Below are positions 7,976-16,641 of a DNA stretch of 40,590 bases, one piece after another; within the stretch, counting starts at the first letter, position 1, and every line of letters starts with the position of its first letter. The stretch is from assembly GCF_004403515.1 (NCBI RefSeq), contig NZ_SOHH01000050.1, positions 1 through 40,590 of the forward strand. The letters run 5' to 3'. The DNA comes from Cryobacterium fucosi. GTDB taxonomy: Bacteria; Actinomycetota; Actinomycetes; Actinomycetales; Microbacteriaceae. Made by a program: the position numbers and the translations under genes. The notes below the pieces were generated by a model, which saw only the letters and a list, made by a program, of their open reading frames with translations, was not told where the DNA came from and did no database searches.

Positions 7976-9496
7976 TCAGCCGGTGACCCGGTGCGCCGCG
8001 TACTGTGCCTGGATGACAGGCTGGAAGTCCTGCGCCGGCTGGGCGGCGATGGACAGCGGCCAGTCCGGCCGGTGATCGGCGAGCGCCCAGGCCGCCTGGA
8101 CGGCGGCGCCGTCCGCGACATACTCGCCGGGGGCCGGCACTACGACCGGGTTCTCGAACAGCTGGGCGGCGATCGTGCGCACGGCCGGGTTCTGGGCCGC
8201 GCCGCCGATCAGCAGGATGCGGGACACCGCCACGCCCTGGGCCCGCACGGCGTCGAGCCCGTCGGCGAGCCCGCAGAGGAGCCCCTCGACCGCCGCGCGG
8301 GCGAGGTTCGGCCGGGTCGCCCCGGCCAGGGTCAGGCCGAACAGGGTGGCGGTCGCGTCGGGCAGGTTCGGGGTGCGCTCGCCCTCGAAATAAGGCTGGA
8401 GCACAAGCCCGCCGGCACCGGGCTCGGCCTCGAGGGCGAGCCGGCCGAGCTCGTCATGGTCGACGCCGAGCAGCCCGCGCACGGCGTCGAGCACCCGGGC
8501 GGCGTTGAGCGTGGCGACGAGGGGCAGGAAGAGCCCGCTGGCGTCGGCGAATCCCGCGACCGTGCCGGAGGCATCCGTCGCCGGGTGGTCGGTCACCGCG
8601 AACACGGTGCCGCTCGTGCCGATCGACACGATCACGTCGCCGTCGGATGCGCCGAGGCCGAGCGCGGCGCCGGCGTTGTCGCCCGCGCCGACGCCGACGA
8701 CGATCCCGGCCGGGATGTCGCCTGTGGCGGGGCGTGCTTCAGACGGAGATTCTTGGCCGACGGTGGCGTGTCGCGGCACGGATGCCGGCGTGTCGCCGGA
8801 CTCTCCGATCGACGGGGCGGGCAGGTGCACGGTCGTGCCGGCGGAGGCGCCGGGGCCGAGTACGCGGGGAAGGACTGCGGCGTGGCCGAGGGCGCGCTCG
8901 AATAGTCCACGGTCGTAGTCGCCGGTGACGGGGGACCAGTAGCCGGTGCCGCTCGCGTCGGACCGGTCGGTGGTCAGGGCGGAGAGGTCGGGGCCGAGCG
9001 GGCTCCGGCCGGCCGGGCCGTAGCCGAGCAGCCGCCAGGTGAGCCAGTCGTGCGGGAGCACCACGGCGGCGACGCGCGCGGCGTTGGCGGGTTCGGCATC
9101 CCGGAGCCAGCGCAGCTTGGTGGCGGTGAATGAGGCCACGGGCACGACGCCGGTGCGGCGCGCGTACTCGCCGGCGCCCACCTCGGCGACGAGGTCGGCC
9201 GCGGCCGGGGCGCTGCGGGTGTCGTTCCAGAGCAGGGCCGGGCGGATGACCTCGCCGTCGCCGTCCAGCGCGACCATGCCGTGCTGCTGCGCCGCGATCG
9301 AGAGGGCGGCGACATCCGCGAGCCCGCCGGCGTCGGCGAGGGCGGCGTGCAGCGCGTCCCACCACTGCTCCGGATCGACCTCGGTGCCGTCCGGATGCGA
9401 CGCCCGCCCGCTCCGCACGAGGGCGCCCGTTGCGGCATCCCGGATGACGACCTTGCAACTCTGCGTCGACGAGTCGACTCCGGCAACCAGTGTCAT
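7976..9496 (-). CDS. xylB: Xylulokinase
   Basis: A 506-residue FGGY-family kinase that phosphorylates D-xylulose to xylulose-5-phosphate, the entry to the pentose phosphate pathway. Seen: the N-terminal phosphate-binding motif [12 protein letters not shown], the M-V-A-L-D substrate region with W-N-D-T-R, the H-D-W-L-T-W-R-L segment, the catalytic Asp273 in G-V-G-A-G-D-N, and the C-terminal L-I-G-G-A-A-Q-N-P adenosine motif. I chose ATG 9496 because it gives the normal family N-terminus; the frame stays open upstream without homology. A roughly 35-residue Ser/Pro/Glu-rich insert (about residues 226-260) precedes the catalytic motif. It lies 233 bp after xylA on the same strand; the gap holds a long inverted repeat. 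Confidence 0.95.
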   Translation of the reverse strand: MTLVAGVDSSTQSCKVVIRDAATGALVRSGRASHPDGTEVDPEQWWDALHAALADAGGLADVAALSIAAQQHGMVALDGDGEVIRPALLWNDTRSAPAAADLVAEVGAGEYARRTGVVPVASFTATKLRWLRDAEPANAARVAAVVLPHDWLTWRLLGYGPAGRSPLGPDLSALTTDRSDASGTGYWSPVTGDYDRGLFERALGHAAVLPRVLGPGASAGTTVHLPAPSIGESGDTPASVPRHATVGQESPSEARPATGDIPAGIVVGVGAGDNAGAALGLGASDGDVIVSIGTSGTVFAVTDHPATDASGTVAGFADASGLFLPLVATLNAARVLDAVRGLLGVDHDELGRLALEAEPGAGGLVLQPYFEGERTPNLPDATATLFGLTLAGATRPNLARAAVEGLLCGLADGLDAVRAQGVAVSRILLIGGAAQNPAVRTIAAQLFENPVVVPAPGEYVADGAAVQAAWALADHRPDWPLSIAAQPAQDFQPVIQAQYAAHRVTG

Positions 9497-9545
9497 GGCT
9501 TCATTCTCCGCTCGATGGGCCGTTCTCAATGAGGGTGTGGTGCAT

Positions 9546-9629
9546 AACTCCTGCAATTTCTGCGGGAGGGATTCGACCGCCTCGGAATTCCGGGGCTCCC
9601 CGTGCCAGGACCTCGAAATTGCAGGAGTT
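9546..9629. repeat. Intergenic inverted-repeat element, copy A (between xylA and xylB)
   Basis: Perfect 15-bp arms, AACTCCTGCAATTTC (9546-9560) and its complement (9615-9629), enclose 54 bp whose exact centre is another palindrome, CGGAATTCCG (9583-9592). The 16-mer GTGCATAACTCCTGCA beginning just outside the left arm is repeated exactly at 39459-39474 in another intergenic element. As RNA it would form a long hairpin. It may be a transcription barrier between xylA and xylB or a dispersed non-coding element; no U-tract follows. Confidence 0.7.
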
Positions 9630-9729
9630 GCGAACGGGGAGACCCGGGTGACCGGGACAGGCGCCCGCGGCGGAATGTCGCGCCCCCCAGGTGAGCGTGA
9701 CATGCCGCACCAGGGGGCGCGGACGCCGG

Positions 9730-10920
9730 CTAGCGGGCGCCGAGCAGGTGCTCGAGGGCCAGCTGCTGCAGCCGCACGAAGCCGAAGCCCTTGCCGCCGA
9801 AGTACGCGTCGGTGTCGAAGTCCTCGTAGGAGGCGCGGTCGGCGAGCAGGTCGTCGTAGCTCTCGCCTTCGCCGAGGGTCGGCAGCGCGAGGTCGGGCAC
9901 CTTGGCCGCGGCGAGCATCTGCTGCACCTCGGGGTCGGCACGGAAGGCCTTGGCGCGTTCCTTGAGCAGCAGGTAGGTCTGGATGTTCGCCTTGGCGGAG
10001 TCCCAGACGCCGGTGATGTCCTCGGTGCGGCTCGGCTTGTAGTCGAAGTGGCGCGGGCCGTCGTAGGCCTGGCCGCCGTTCGGGCCGCCGTTCTCGAGCA
10101 GGTCGACGAGGGCGAACGCGTTGTGCAGGTCGCCGTGGCCGAAGACGAGGTCCTGGTCGTACTTGATGCCGCGCTGGCCGTTGAGGTCGATGTGGAACAG
10201 CTTGCCCTGGTACAGCGCCTGGGCGATGCCGGCGGCGAAGTTGAGACCTGCCATCTGCTCGTGGCCGACCTCGGGGTTCACGCCCACAATTTCAGGGCGC
10301 TCGAGGGTCGTGATGAACGCCATCGCGTGGCCGACGGTCGGAAGCAGGATGTCGCCGCGGGGTTCGTTCGGCTTGGGCTCGATCGCGAAGCGGATGTCGT
10401 AGCCCTTGTCGGTGACGTAGTCGCCGAGCAGGTTGACGGCCTCGCGGTAGCGGGAGAGGGCCGAGCGGATGTCCTTGGCCGAGTCGTACTCCGCGCCTTC
10501 GCGTCCGCCCCACATCACGAACGTCTTCGCGCCGAGCTCGGCGGCGAGGTCGAGGTTGCGGAGCACCTTGCGGAGGGCGAAGCGGCGGACGCTGCGGTCG
10601 TTCGAGGTGAAGCCGCCGTCCTTGAAGACCGGCTCGCTGAACAGGTTGGTCGTGATCATCGGGATGATCAGGCCGGTGTCTGCACAGGCCTGCTTGACGC
10701 GGTCGATCTGCGACCGGCGCTTCTCCTCGGTGCAGCCGAAGGGGAACAGATCGTTGTCATGGAAGGTCAGGCCGTACGCCCCGATTTTCGCCAGGTTCTC
10801 CACGGCGTCGACGACGTCGAGCGGCGGACGGGTCGGCCCACCGAACGGGTCGGCGCCGTTGTAGCCGATGGTCCAGAGGCCAAAGGAGAATTTGTCTGCG
10901 GGGGTGGGCGTGATGGCCAT
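9730..10920 (-). CDS. xylA: Xylose isomerase
   Basis: A 396-residue metal-dependent isomerase converting D-xylose to D-xylulose in the cytoplasm. The catalytic residues fall at the same numbers as in the classical Streptomyces enzyme: His54 and Asp57 (F-H-D-N-D-L-F-P), Phe94, Trp137 (M-W-G-G-R-E-G), Glu181 and Lys183 (I-E-P-K-P-N-E-P), Glu217 and His220 (N-P-E-V-G-H-E), Asp245 (L-F-H-I-D-L-N), Asp255 and Asp257 (Y-D-Q-D), and Asp287. This is the short actinobacterial class of the enzyme. The start ATG 10920 is preceded by AAGGAACC. A candidate ROK/XylR operator (10952-10972) overlaps the likely -10 region upstream. Confidence 0.98.
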   Translation of the reverse strand: MAITPTPADKFSFGLWTIGYNGADPFGGPTRPPLDVVDAVENLAKIGAYGLTFHDNDLFPFGCTEEKRRSQIDRVKQACADTGLIIPMITTNLFSEPVFKDGGFTSNDRSVRRFALRKVLRNLDLAAELGAKTFVMWGGREGAEYDSAKDIRSALSRYREAVNLLGDYVTDKGYDIRFAIEPKPNEPRGDILLPTVGHAMAFITTLERPEIVGVNPEVGHEQMAGLNFAAGIAQALYQGKLFHIDLNGQRGIKYDQDLVFGHGDLHNAFALVDLLENGGPNGGQAYDGPRHFDYKPSRTEDITGVWDSAKANIQTYLLLKERAKAFRADPEVQQMLAAAKVPDLALPTLGEGESYDDLLADRASYEDFDTDAYFGGKGFGFVRLQQLALEHLLGAR

Positions 10921-10951
10921 GAGGTTCCTTGTCTGTCAGCGACGTTGGTGA

Positions 10952-10972
10952 TTTGTTGTAGCTAAGAACATA
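10952..10972. promoter_or_regulatory. Candidate XylR (ROK) operator upstream of xylA, site 1
   Basis: Read on the minus strand the site is TATGTTC-TTAGCTA-CAACAAA: two 7-bp arms separated by 7 bp. Four further matches to TATGTT(G/C)-N7-CAACA(A/T)A occur in this locus. It overlaps TAATAT (10975 down to 10970 on the minus strand), a plausible -10 hexamer for xylA, so binding would block transcription. It begins 32 bp upstream of the xylA start codon. Confidence 0.75.
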
Positions 10973-11031
10973 TTAGTGCAGAATCCGCGCCGGCGCGACT
11001 GCCGGGCGGGAATCGGCGAGCAAGAGCCCGG

Positions 11032-13461
11032 TCAGGGACGCGGTGCCACGGACACCGGTGCCACGGACGGTGCCACGGACACCGGTGCCACGGGCGGTGC
11101 CACGGACACCGGTGCCACGAGCGAGCGGGTCTGGTCGACCGTGCGCGTCTGTCCGGTCAGGGCAGTCGGCTGTGCGTAGGCGATCCGGGAGCTCGAGTGC
11201 CCGAGGCGAAGCTCGAGAAGCCCGGGCTCGACGATGCGGTCGCCGTCGCGCCCGGTGAACGAGGCAAGGTCGGCGTGCACGGTAAACGTGATTCGCACGC
11301 TCTCGCCGGGCTCGAGGTCGACCCGGTGATAGCCGACCAGCCGGTTCACCGGGCGCACGACGGATGCCACGGGGTCGTGCAGGTAGAGCTGCACCACGTC
11401 GGCGCCGCGCCGGTCACCCGCGTTGGTGACGGTGAGCGCCACAGTGGTGGCGGCATCCGTGGCGAACTCGGCTGCACCGACCGCCGGGTCGGTCCAGTCG
11501 AAACTCGTATAGCCGAGACCGTGCCCGAAGGCGAAACGGGCGGTCGGATCGAGGTTGGACACCTCACTGAGCGTGCCGAGCGGTGAGGCGAGGTAGCCGG
11601 CCGGCTGCCCTCCCGCCCGGTTGGGGATGCTCACCGGCAGCCGGCCGGACGGGTTGACGCGCCCGCTGACCACACCGGCGATCGCGCCGGCTCCCTCCTC
11701 GCCGGGGAAGAAGGATTGGAGCACGGCGGCGGAGCGCTCCGGCGCGTCGTGCAGGAAGTAGGGTCGGCCGGCCACGAGCACGGTCACCACCGGGGTCCCG
11801 GCGGCGAGCACGGCATCGAGCAGGGACCACTGGCGGCCGGGCAGGTCAAGCGACTCGGCGTCGCAGCCCTCGCCGGAAGTGCCGCGGCCGAAGAGACCGG
11901 GCCGGTCGCCGAGCACCGCGATGACAAGGTCCGCGTCCGCGGCGGCCGCACAGGCCGCGGCGATCCCGGACTCGTCGGTGCCGTCGACAGTGACTCCGGC
12001 CGCGTAGCTCACTCGCGCGAGCGGGTACTCGGCGCGGACGGCCTCGAGCACGGTACAGATCTCGATGCCGATCGGCGTCTCCGGGTGCAGCGTACCGACG
12101 TGGCCCGGGAACGAATAGCATCCGAGGAGGTTGAGGGCGTCGTGGGCATTAGGGCCGATGACGGCGATCCGTCGCACCGCGGGCAGCGGCAGCGTCCCGT
12201 CGGTGCTGAGCAGCACGATGGACTGTTCGGCCACCCGGCGCGCCGTCAGGCGGTCGGCCGCCTGGTCGAGGTCGACCCGGCCGCGCACCGCGTCGATGTC
12301 GGCGAGGTCGGCCTCGGTCCAACCGGCGGGCAGCGGGGACCAGCCGGACTCGAGCAGGCCGAGGTCGAGTTTCTGCAGGAGCACCCGGCGGGCCGCCCGA
12401 TCGATGTAGTCCAGGGGCAGGCGCCCCGCGGCGACCTCGGCGAGGAGCGGCTCGGCGAAGGTCTTGACCGTGGGCAGCTCGACGTCGACCCCGGCGCGCA
12501 GCGCCTGGGCTGCGGCGTCTCCCCAGGTGCCGGCGACGCCGTGCAGGGCCTTGAGGAACGCGATCCCGAAGTAATCGGCCACGACGGTACCGGTGAAGCC
12601 CCACCGGTCACGGAGAAGCTCCGTGAGCAGGGTCGGGTCGGCGGCCGTCGGCACGCCGTCCACATCGGTATAGGCGTGCATGACCGAGCGCACGCCGCCG
12701 TCGCGGATGGCCATCTCGAAGGGCGGGACCAGCACGTCGTTGAATTCGCGCGCTCCGATCGACACGGGGGCGAGATTGCGCCCGGCCTTCGACGCCGAGT
12801 AGCCGATAAAATGCTTGAGGGTGGCGACGATACCGGCGGATTCGAGTCCGCGCACGTAGGCGGTCGCGATGGTGCCGACGAGCGTCGGGTCCTCTCCGAT
12901 GGTCTCCTCGACGCGGCCCCAGCGGGCGTCGCGCACGACGTCGAGCACGGGCGCGAGGCCCTGGTGCACGCCGACGGAGCGCATGCTCGCGCCGATCCGG
13001 CCCGACATCTCCCGCACCAGGGCCGGGTTGAAGGTCGCACCCCAGGCCAGGGGGACCGGGTAGGCGGTCGCTCCCCACGCCGTGAAGCCGGCGAGGCATT
13101 CCTCGTGGGCGAGGGCGGGGATGCCGAAGCGGCCGGCCGCGGTGATCCGGCGCTGGCTGCGCACGAGCGAGACCACCCCGATCGCGGCGTCGACGGGGCC
13201 GGAGCCGAACGGCCGGGTGAGCTGGCCGAGGCCGTGCGGGAGCAACTCGTCGAGGTCGACGACCTCTTCCATGTCGTGCTGGTAGGGGGCGACGCCGCCG
13301 CCGTCACTCGCGGCGCCGACCCACACCCCGTAGAGCTGGGCGATCTTCTCCCGGATGGTCATCGCGGCGAGGAGGGCGTCGACGCGCTCGCCGGCGGACA
13401 GTGTGGTGTCGTGCCAGGCCGGAGTTGCGGCATCCGCGGGCACAGGGACGGTCGTGGGCAT
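11032..13461 (-). CDS. Glycoside hydrolase family 3 beta-glycosidase (beta-xylosidase or beta-glucosidase)
   Basis: An 809-residue retaining exo-glycosidase with the three usual parts: a TIM-barrel-like N-terminal domain, an alpha/beta sandwich domain, and a C-terminal fibronectin-like domain. Diagnostic segments are R-W-G-R-V-E-E-T-I-G-E-D-P (181-191), L-K-H-F (215-218), M-H-A-Y-T-D-V-D-G-V-P (261-271) and the nucleophile Asp296 in V-V-A-D-Y-F-G-I. No signal peptide, so cytoplasmic. The A-D-Y-F-G-I version and the neighbouring xylA/xylB favour beta-xylosidase activity, but GH3 specificity cannot be read reliably. The C-terminus carries a tandem V-A-P-V-S-V-A-P repeat. The start overlaps the preceding permease stop by one base (TAATG), with GGAGGAAA as ribosome site. 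Confidence 0.93.
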   Translation of the reverse strand: MPTTVPVPADAATPAWHDTTLSAGERVDALLAAMTIREKIAQLYGVWVGAASDGGGVAPYQHDMEEVVDLDELLPHGLGQLTRPFGSGPVDAAIGVVSLVRSQRRITAAGRFGIPALAHEECLAGFTAWGATAYPVPLAWGATFNPALVREMSGRIGASMRSVGVHQGLAPVLDVVRDARWGRVEETIGEDPTLVGTIATAYVRGLESAGIVATLKHFIGYSASKAGRNLAPVSIGAREFNDVLVPPFEMAIRDGGVRSVMHAYTDVDGVPTAADPTLLTELLRDRWGFTGTVVADYFGIAFLKALHGVAGTWGDAAAQALRAGVDVELPTVKTFAEPLLAEVAAGRLPLDYIDRAARRVLLQKLDLGLLESGWSPLPAGWTEADLADIDAVRGRVDLDQAADRLTARRVAEQSIVLLSTDGTLPLPAVRRIAVIGPNAHDALNLLGCYSFPGHVGTLHPETPIGIEICTVLEAVRAEYPLARVSYAAGVTVDGTDESGIAAACAAAADADLVIAVLGDRPGLFGRGTSGEGCDAESLDLPGRQWSLLDAVLAAGTPVVTVLVAGRPYFLHDAPERSAAVLQSFFPGEEGAGAIAGVVSGRVNPSGRLPVSIPNRAGGQPAGYLASPLGTLSEVSNLDPTARFAFGHGLGYTSFDWTDPAVGAAEFATDAATTVALTVTNAGDRRGADVVQLYLHDPVASVVRPVNRLVGYHRVDLEPGESVRITFTVHADLASFTGRDGDRIVEPGLLELRLGHSSSRIAYAQPTALTGQTRTVDQTRSLVAPVSVAPPVAPVSVAPSVAPVSVAPRP
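11042..11122 (-). repeat. Three tandem 27-bp repeats at the 3' end of the GH3 gene
   Basis: Units 11042-11068, 11069-11095 and 11096-11122 differ only in the last few bases. They encode V-A-P-V-S-V-A-P-(P/S) repeats just before the stop, a Pro/Val/Ala-rich tail outside the folded domains. Each unit itself contains two copies of GGTGCCAC. The unit length is a multiple of three, so copy-number change would keep the frame. Confidence 0.85.
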
Positions 13462-14279
13462 TACTTTCCTCCGACGCCCATGAGGCCCTGGACAAGGGCG
13501 CGCCTGGCGAAGAGATAGACGAGCAGGACGGGGAGCATCGACAGCAACACGGCCGCCATCAGGCCGGGGATGTTGATGCCGTACTGGGACTGGAAATCGA
13601 ACAGTCCGAGGGTGATGACCTTGGTCGACGCCGACTGGGTCAGGATCAGGGGGAAGAGGAACCCGTTCCAGGCCTGCAGCGCCGAGAACACGATGATGGT
13701 CGAGATGCCGCCCTTGGAAAGCGGCAGCACGAGCCGGAAGAAACTGCGCATGGGCGTCGCCCCGTCCATGGCCATGGCCTCGTAGAGTTCCGGCGTGATG
13801 TCACGCATGCTGCCGCTCAGGATGAGGGTGCAGATCGGCAGGCAGAACGCGGCGGTCGGCAGGATGATTCCGATCAGGCTGTCGTAGAGGCCGGCGACGG
13901 TGATCAGGTAGAAGATCGGCACGATCACAGCCTGGGCCGGGATCGCGAGTCCGAGCAGGAAGGTGCGGAAGACGAGGGAGATGCCGCGGCTCCGGCTGCG
14001 CACGACCGCGTAAGCCAGCGGCGGCACGAGCACGACGACGATTCCGACGACGCTCACCGTGACGATCGCCGTGTTGAGCACGTAGGCGAGGAAACCGCTG
14101 CTGACCAGGGCAGTGAAGTTCTCCAGGGTGAAGCTGCCCGGCAGTGACAATGGGCCCTTGGCGGCGTAGCCCTGCTGGCTCTGGATCGTCGCGGTGAGCA
14201 TGACGTAGATCGGCACGAGCACGATCAGGAGCCAGATGACGCTGCCGGCCCCCGCGATGTAGTTCGGTTTGGCCTTCAT
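13461..14279 (-). CDS. Sugar ABC transporter permease, MalG type (GH3 operon)
   Basis: A 272-residue CUT1 permease with six predicted membrane segments and an EAA loop (L-Y-E-A-M-A-M-D-G-A-T-P-M-R-S-F-F, then the L-V-L-P-L-S-K-G-G turn). I placed the start at ATG 14279: it overlaps the stop of the upstream permease (TGATG) and gives the normal short N-terminus M-K-A-K-P-N-Y; the frame is open further upstream without homology. The stop TAA shares one base with the ATG of the GH3 gene. Transport partner of the permease at 14279-15196 and the binding protein at 15206-16507. Confidence 0.93.
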   Translation of the reverse strand: MKAKPNYIAGAGSVIWLLIVLVPIYVMLTATIQSQQGYAAKGPLSLPGSFTLENFTALVSSGFLAYVLNTAIVTVSVVGIVVVLVPPLAYAVVRSRSRGISLVFRTFLLGLAIPAQAVIVPIFYLITVAGLYDSLIGIILPTAAFCLPICTLILSGSMRDITPELYEAMAMDGATPMRSFFRLVLPLSKGGISTIIVFSALQAWNGFLFPLILTQSASTKVITLGLFDFQSQYGINIPGLMAAVLLSMLPVLLVYLFARRALVQGLMGVGGK

Positions 14280-15196
14280 CAGATGCCCTCCTGCACGCTG
14301 TGCATCTTGTCGTAGCCGGTGACCCTGACCAGGACCAGGGAAATTGTCGTCGCGATAATGACGAGGACGAGCGCGATCGCGCTTGCGACGCCGAAGTCGA
14401 ACGACTGGAACGCCTTCCGATACATGTAGAACGCGGTGATCGTCGTGTCGGTTCCCGGGCCGCCCTTGGTCAGGATGAGCACCGTGTCGAACGTCGTCAG
14501 ACCGCCGACGACCATGAGGATGACGGAGGTGACGATGGTGTTGCGCAGCTGCGGCAGGGTGATGCTGAAGAACTTTCGGACCGTTCCCGCGCCGTCGATA
14601 TCGGCGGCCTGGTAGAGCACCGGCGGGACTGAACGGGCCGCGCCCTGGTAGAGGAGCGTGTGCAGGGGAGTGAACTGCCAGGCCCCGACGAACGTGAGCA
14701 CGGCAATCGCGCCGGCCTGGGTGCCGAGCACGTTGCCGTCGCCGCCGAAGAAGCTGCTGAACTGCCCGGGGAGGCCGAAGTTCGGGTCGAGCAGGGCCCG
14801 CCAGAGCACCGAGACCGCGGCGGAGGAGAGCAGGAGCGGCACGAAATAGATGGCCGAGAGGATGGCCCGGTTCTTCTGGTGGCCGGCCGCCCACGTGCCG
14901 AGCAGGATGCTCAACGGCGTCTGGATGGCGACCCCGAGCAGGGTCAATAGCGCGCTCAACCAGAGGCTCTGCATCATGACCTTGTCGCCGGCGAGCTTGA
15001 CCCAGTTGTCGAGGCCGTTGAACGCGGGATTGCCGAGGCCGCTCCAGCTGGTGAAGGACATCACCGCGACGCCGATCAGCGGGAGGATGGCGAAGAGCGC
15101 GAAGAACAGGGTGGCGGGGAGCGCCCAGGCGAAGCCCGGGCGGCCCGCATTGGGGCCGCCCGGGTGCCGTGGGCGCCCGGTGTCGGAGCGCGTCAT
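14279..15196 (-). CDS. Sugar ABC transporter permease, MalF type (GH3 operon)
   Basis: A 305-residue CUT1 permease with six predicted membrane segments. The N-terminus is Arg/Gly/Pro-rich and cytoplasmic. The EAA-type loop appears as L-Y-Q-A-A-D-I-D-G-A-G-T-V-R-K-F-F followed by the I-T-L-P-Q-L-R-N turn; the usual Glu is replaced by Gln, which is common in this group. The start ATG 15196 has AGGAACC upstream. The gap to the binding-protein gene is only 9 bp, so unlike the three plus-strand importers there is no intercistronic hairpin here. No ATPase gene is present in the operon. Confidence 0.92.
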   Translation of the reverse strand: MTRSDTGRPRHPGGPNAGRPGFAWALPATLFFALFAILPLIGVAVMSFTSWSGLGNPAFNGLDNWVKLAGDKVMMQSLWLSALLTLLGVAIQTPLSILLGTWAAGHQKNRAILSAIYFVPLLLSSAAVSVLWRALLDPNFGLPGQFSSFFGGDGNVLGTQAGAIAVLTFVGAWQFTPLHTLLYQGAARSVPPVLYQAADIDGAGTVRKFFSITLPQLRNTIVTSVILMVVGGLTTFDTVLILTKGGPGTDTTITAFYMYRKAFQSFDFGVASAIALVLVIIATTISLVLVRVTGYDKMHSVQEGI

Positions 15197-15205
15197 GTCA
15201 GGTTC

Positions 15206-16507
15206 CTAGAGCGCCTGCATCGCGGCGATGAAGCCGTCGACGTCCAGCTTGCCGCTGAAGAACTGCGCGACGGCGGTGTGCATGTCGGCGGAGGCCGACT
15301 GCGGGTAGGCCTGGTCCCAGGAGAGCTGGAAGGCAGGTGCATCCTGCACCATCGTGAATTGGAAGGCGGCGTAGGTCGGGTCGGCGGCCTGGTCGAGGAA
15401 CTTCTCGGTCGAGGTCGTCGTCGTCAGATTGCCGATCGCGAGCTGGGCCTGCACGAACTCATCGGAGTACATGAGCTTGAGGAAATCGCGGGCGGTGTCG
15501 GGGTACCGGGTGGCTTTGATGACGGAGTAATAGTTGTTGGTGTTGCCGACGAGGTCCGCGGCGTCACCCTTTCCTCCCGTGACGGTGGGGAAGGTGGCGT
15601 AACCGAGGTTGGCGGCGGTCCAGTCCTTGTCGGCGCTCTGCTGGGTGGAGTACTCCCACGAGCCCATCAGCTCGAATGCAGCCTTGCCGGTGCGTAGCAG
15701 GGCGGGCGAACCGCCGTCGACGAAGCTGACCGAGTCGAAGTTGGAGCCGAAGGCTCCTGCGTCGATGAGTTCCTTGAGCTTGGTGAGGGCGGCGCGGCTG
15801 TCCTTGCTGTCCCACGCACTCGAGTCGCCGCCGATTGCCTTCGTCAGCAGATCGGGGCCGGCCACCCGGTCAAACATGTACTCGTACCACATCAGTGTCG
15901 GCCACTGGTCGGCGCCACCGAGGGCGATCGGGGTGATTCCCTTGTCTTTGAGAATCTTCACGGAGGCCAGCAGGTCGTCCCAGGTTTTCGGGGATTCGAT
16001 ACCGGCGTCGGTGAGCACCTGCTTGTTGTTGAACAGGATGACCGGCTGGGTGCCGCGCATCGGAATGCCATACGGCACGCCGTCGATCGCGGCGGCGTTG
16101 AAGACCGAGGGGAGGAACGACGACTCGAGCTTGGGGTCGTCCTTGATCATTCCGGTCAGCGGGAGGAGCAGGTCGGCCTTCACGAACGGCTGGATGCTGC
16201 CGCCGCCCCAATTGAAGAAGATGTCGGGGGCCGACGCGGTGCTGATGATCGTCTGGAGCTTCTGCTGGTAGTTGGCGCCGGGGATGCGGTCGAGGATGAC
16301 CTTGACGTCGGACGTCGCGTTGAACTTCTTGACCATTGCCTCTTCGACCGTGTTGCCCGCATCGCCATAGACGGCGACGTGGATCACGTTCTCCGGGCGG
16401 TTGCTCGCCGCTCCGCTCGCGGTGGAGCACGCGGTGAGCGTCACTCCCAGCGCGAGTACTGCTGTGCCGGCGATGGCCCGGATGAGCCACGTGCTCTTGT
16501 TCGACAT
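15206..16507 (-). CDS. Sugar ABC transporter substrate-binding lipoprotein (GH3 operon)
   Basis: A 433-residue family-1 solute-binding protein. The signal peptide ends in lipobox L-T-A-C (Cys27), so it is a membrane-anchored extracytoplasmic receptor. The mature protein begins V-I-H-V-A-V-Y-G-D-A-G-N-T and contains I-P-M-R-G-T-Q-P-V-I-L-F-N-N-K, typical of CUT1 receptors. It is the first gene of the operon, transcribed from a TTGACG-17-TAGACT promoter and divergent from the LacI gene at 16642. Ligand inferred as a xylo- or gluco-oligosaccharide processed by the GH3 enzyme at the end of the operon. Confidence 0.92.
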   Translation of the reverse strand: MSNKSTWLIRAIAGTAVLALGVTLTACSTASGAASNRPENVIHVAVYGDAGNTVEEAMVKKFNATSDVKVILDRIPGANYQQKLQTIISTASAPDIFFNWGGGSIQPFVKADLLLPLTGMIKDDPKLESSFLPSVFNAAAIDGVPYGIPMRGTQPVILFNNKQVLTDAGIESPKTWDDLLASVKILKDKGITPIALGGADQWPTLMWYEYMFDRVAGPDLLTKAIGGDSSAWDSKDSRAALTKLKELIDAGAFGSNFDSVSFVDGGSPALLRTGKAAFELMGSWEYSTQQSADKDWTAANLGYATFPTVTGGKGDAADLVGNTNNYYSVIKATRYPDTARDFLKLMYSDEFVQAQLAIGNLTTTTSTEKFLDQAADPTYAAFQFTMVQDAPAFQLSWDQAYPQSASADMHTAVAQFFSGKLDVDGFIAAMQAL

Positions 16508-16517
16508 TGAACGCCTC

Positions 16518-16545
16518 TCGAAAGTTTCGACAATCTTGCCGAAAG
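16518..16545. promoter_or_regulatory. Candidate LacI-family operator(s) for the GH3 operon
   Basis: TCGAAAGTTTCGA (16518-16530) is a perfect 6+1+6 palindrome, and a further half-site CCGAAAG follows at 16539-16545, making TTTCG-N10-CGAAA. The site lies in the leader of the GH3 operon, downstream of its promoter and before the binding-protein ATG, and in the gap shared with the divergent LacI gene, which is the obvious candidate regulator. Confidence 0.6.
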
Positions 16546-16561
16546 TGATTAGGATGGTTGG

Positions 16562-16590
16562 AGTCTAGGTCGCCGGTTATGTTGCGTCAA
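16562..16590 (-). promoter_or_regulatory. Promoter of the GH3/permease/binding-protein operon
   Basis: On the minus strand: TTGACG (16590-16585), 17 bp, TAGACT (16567-16562). Both hexamers are close to consensus with ideal spacing. Transcription would start near 16555, giving a leader of about 48 nt containing the LacI-type palindrome. The -35 element is covered by the ROK-type site 16578-16598. Confidence 0.7.
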
Positions 16591-16598
16591 GCCACAAA
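16578..16598. promoter_or_regulatory. Candidate XylR (ROK) operator upstream of the GH3 operon, site 4
   Basis: TATGTTG-CGTCAAG-CCACAAA matches the 7+7+7 pattern of the other sites with one deviation in the right arm (CC for CA). It covers the -35 region of the minus-strand promoter and could also affect the divergent LacI gene. Confidence 0.6.
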
Positions 16599-16641
16599 CC
16601 GACCGAGACTCGAATTCGACGCCCCGAGAAAGGAACCTCAG

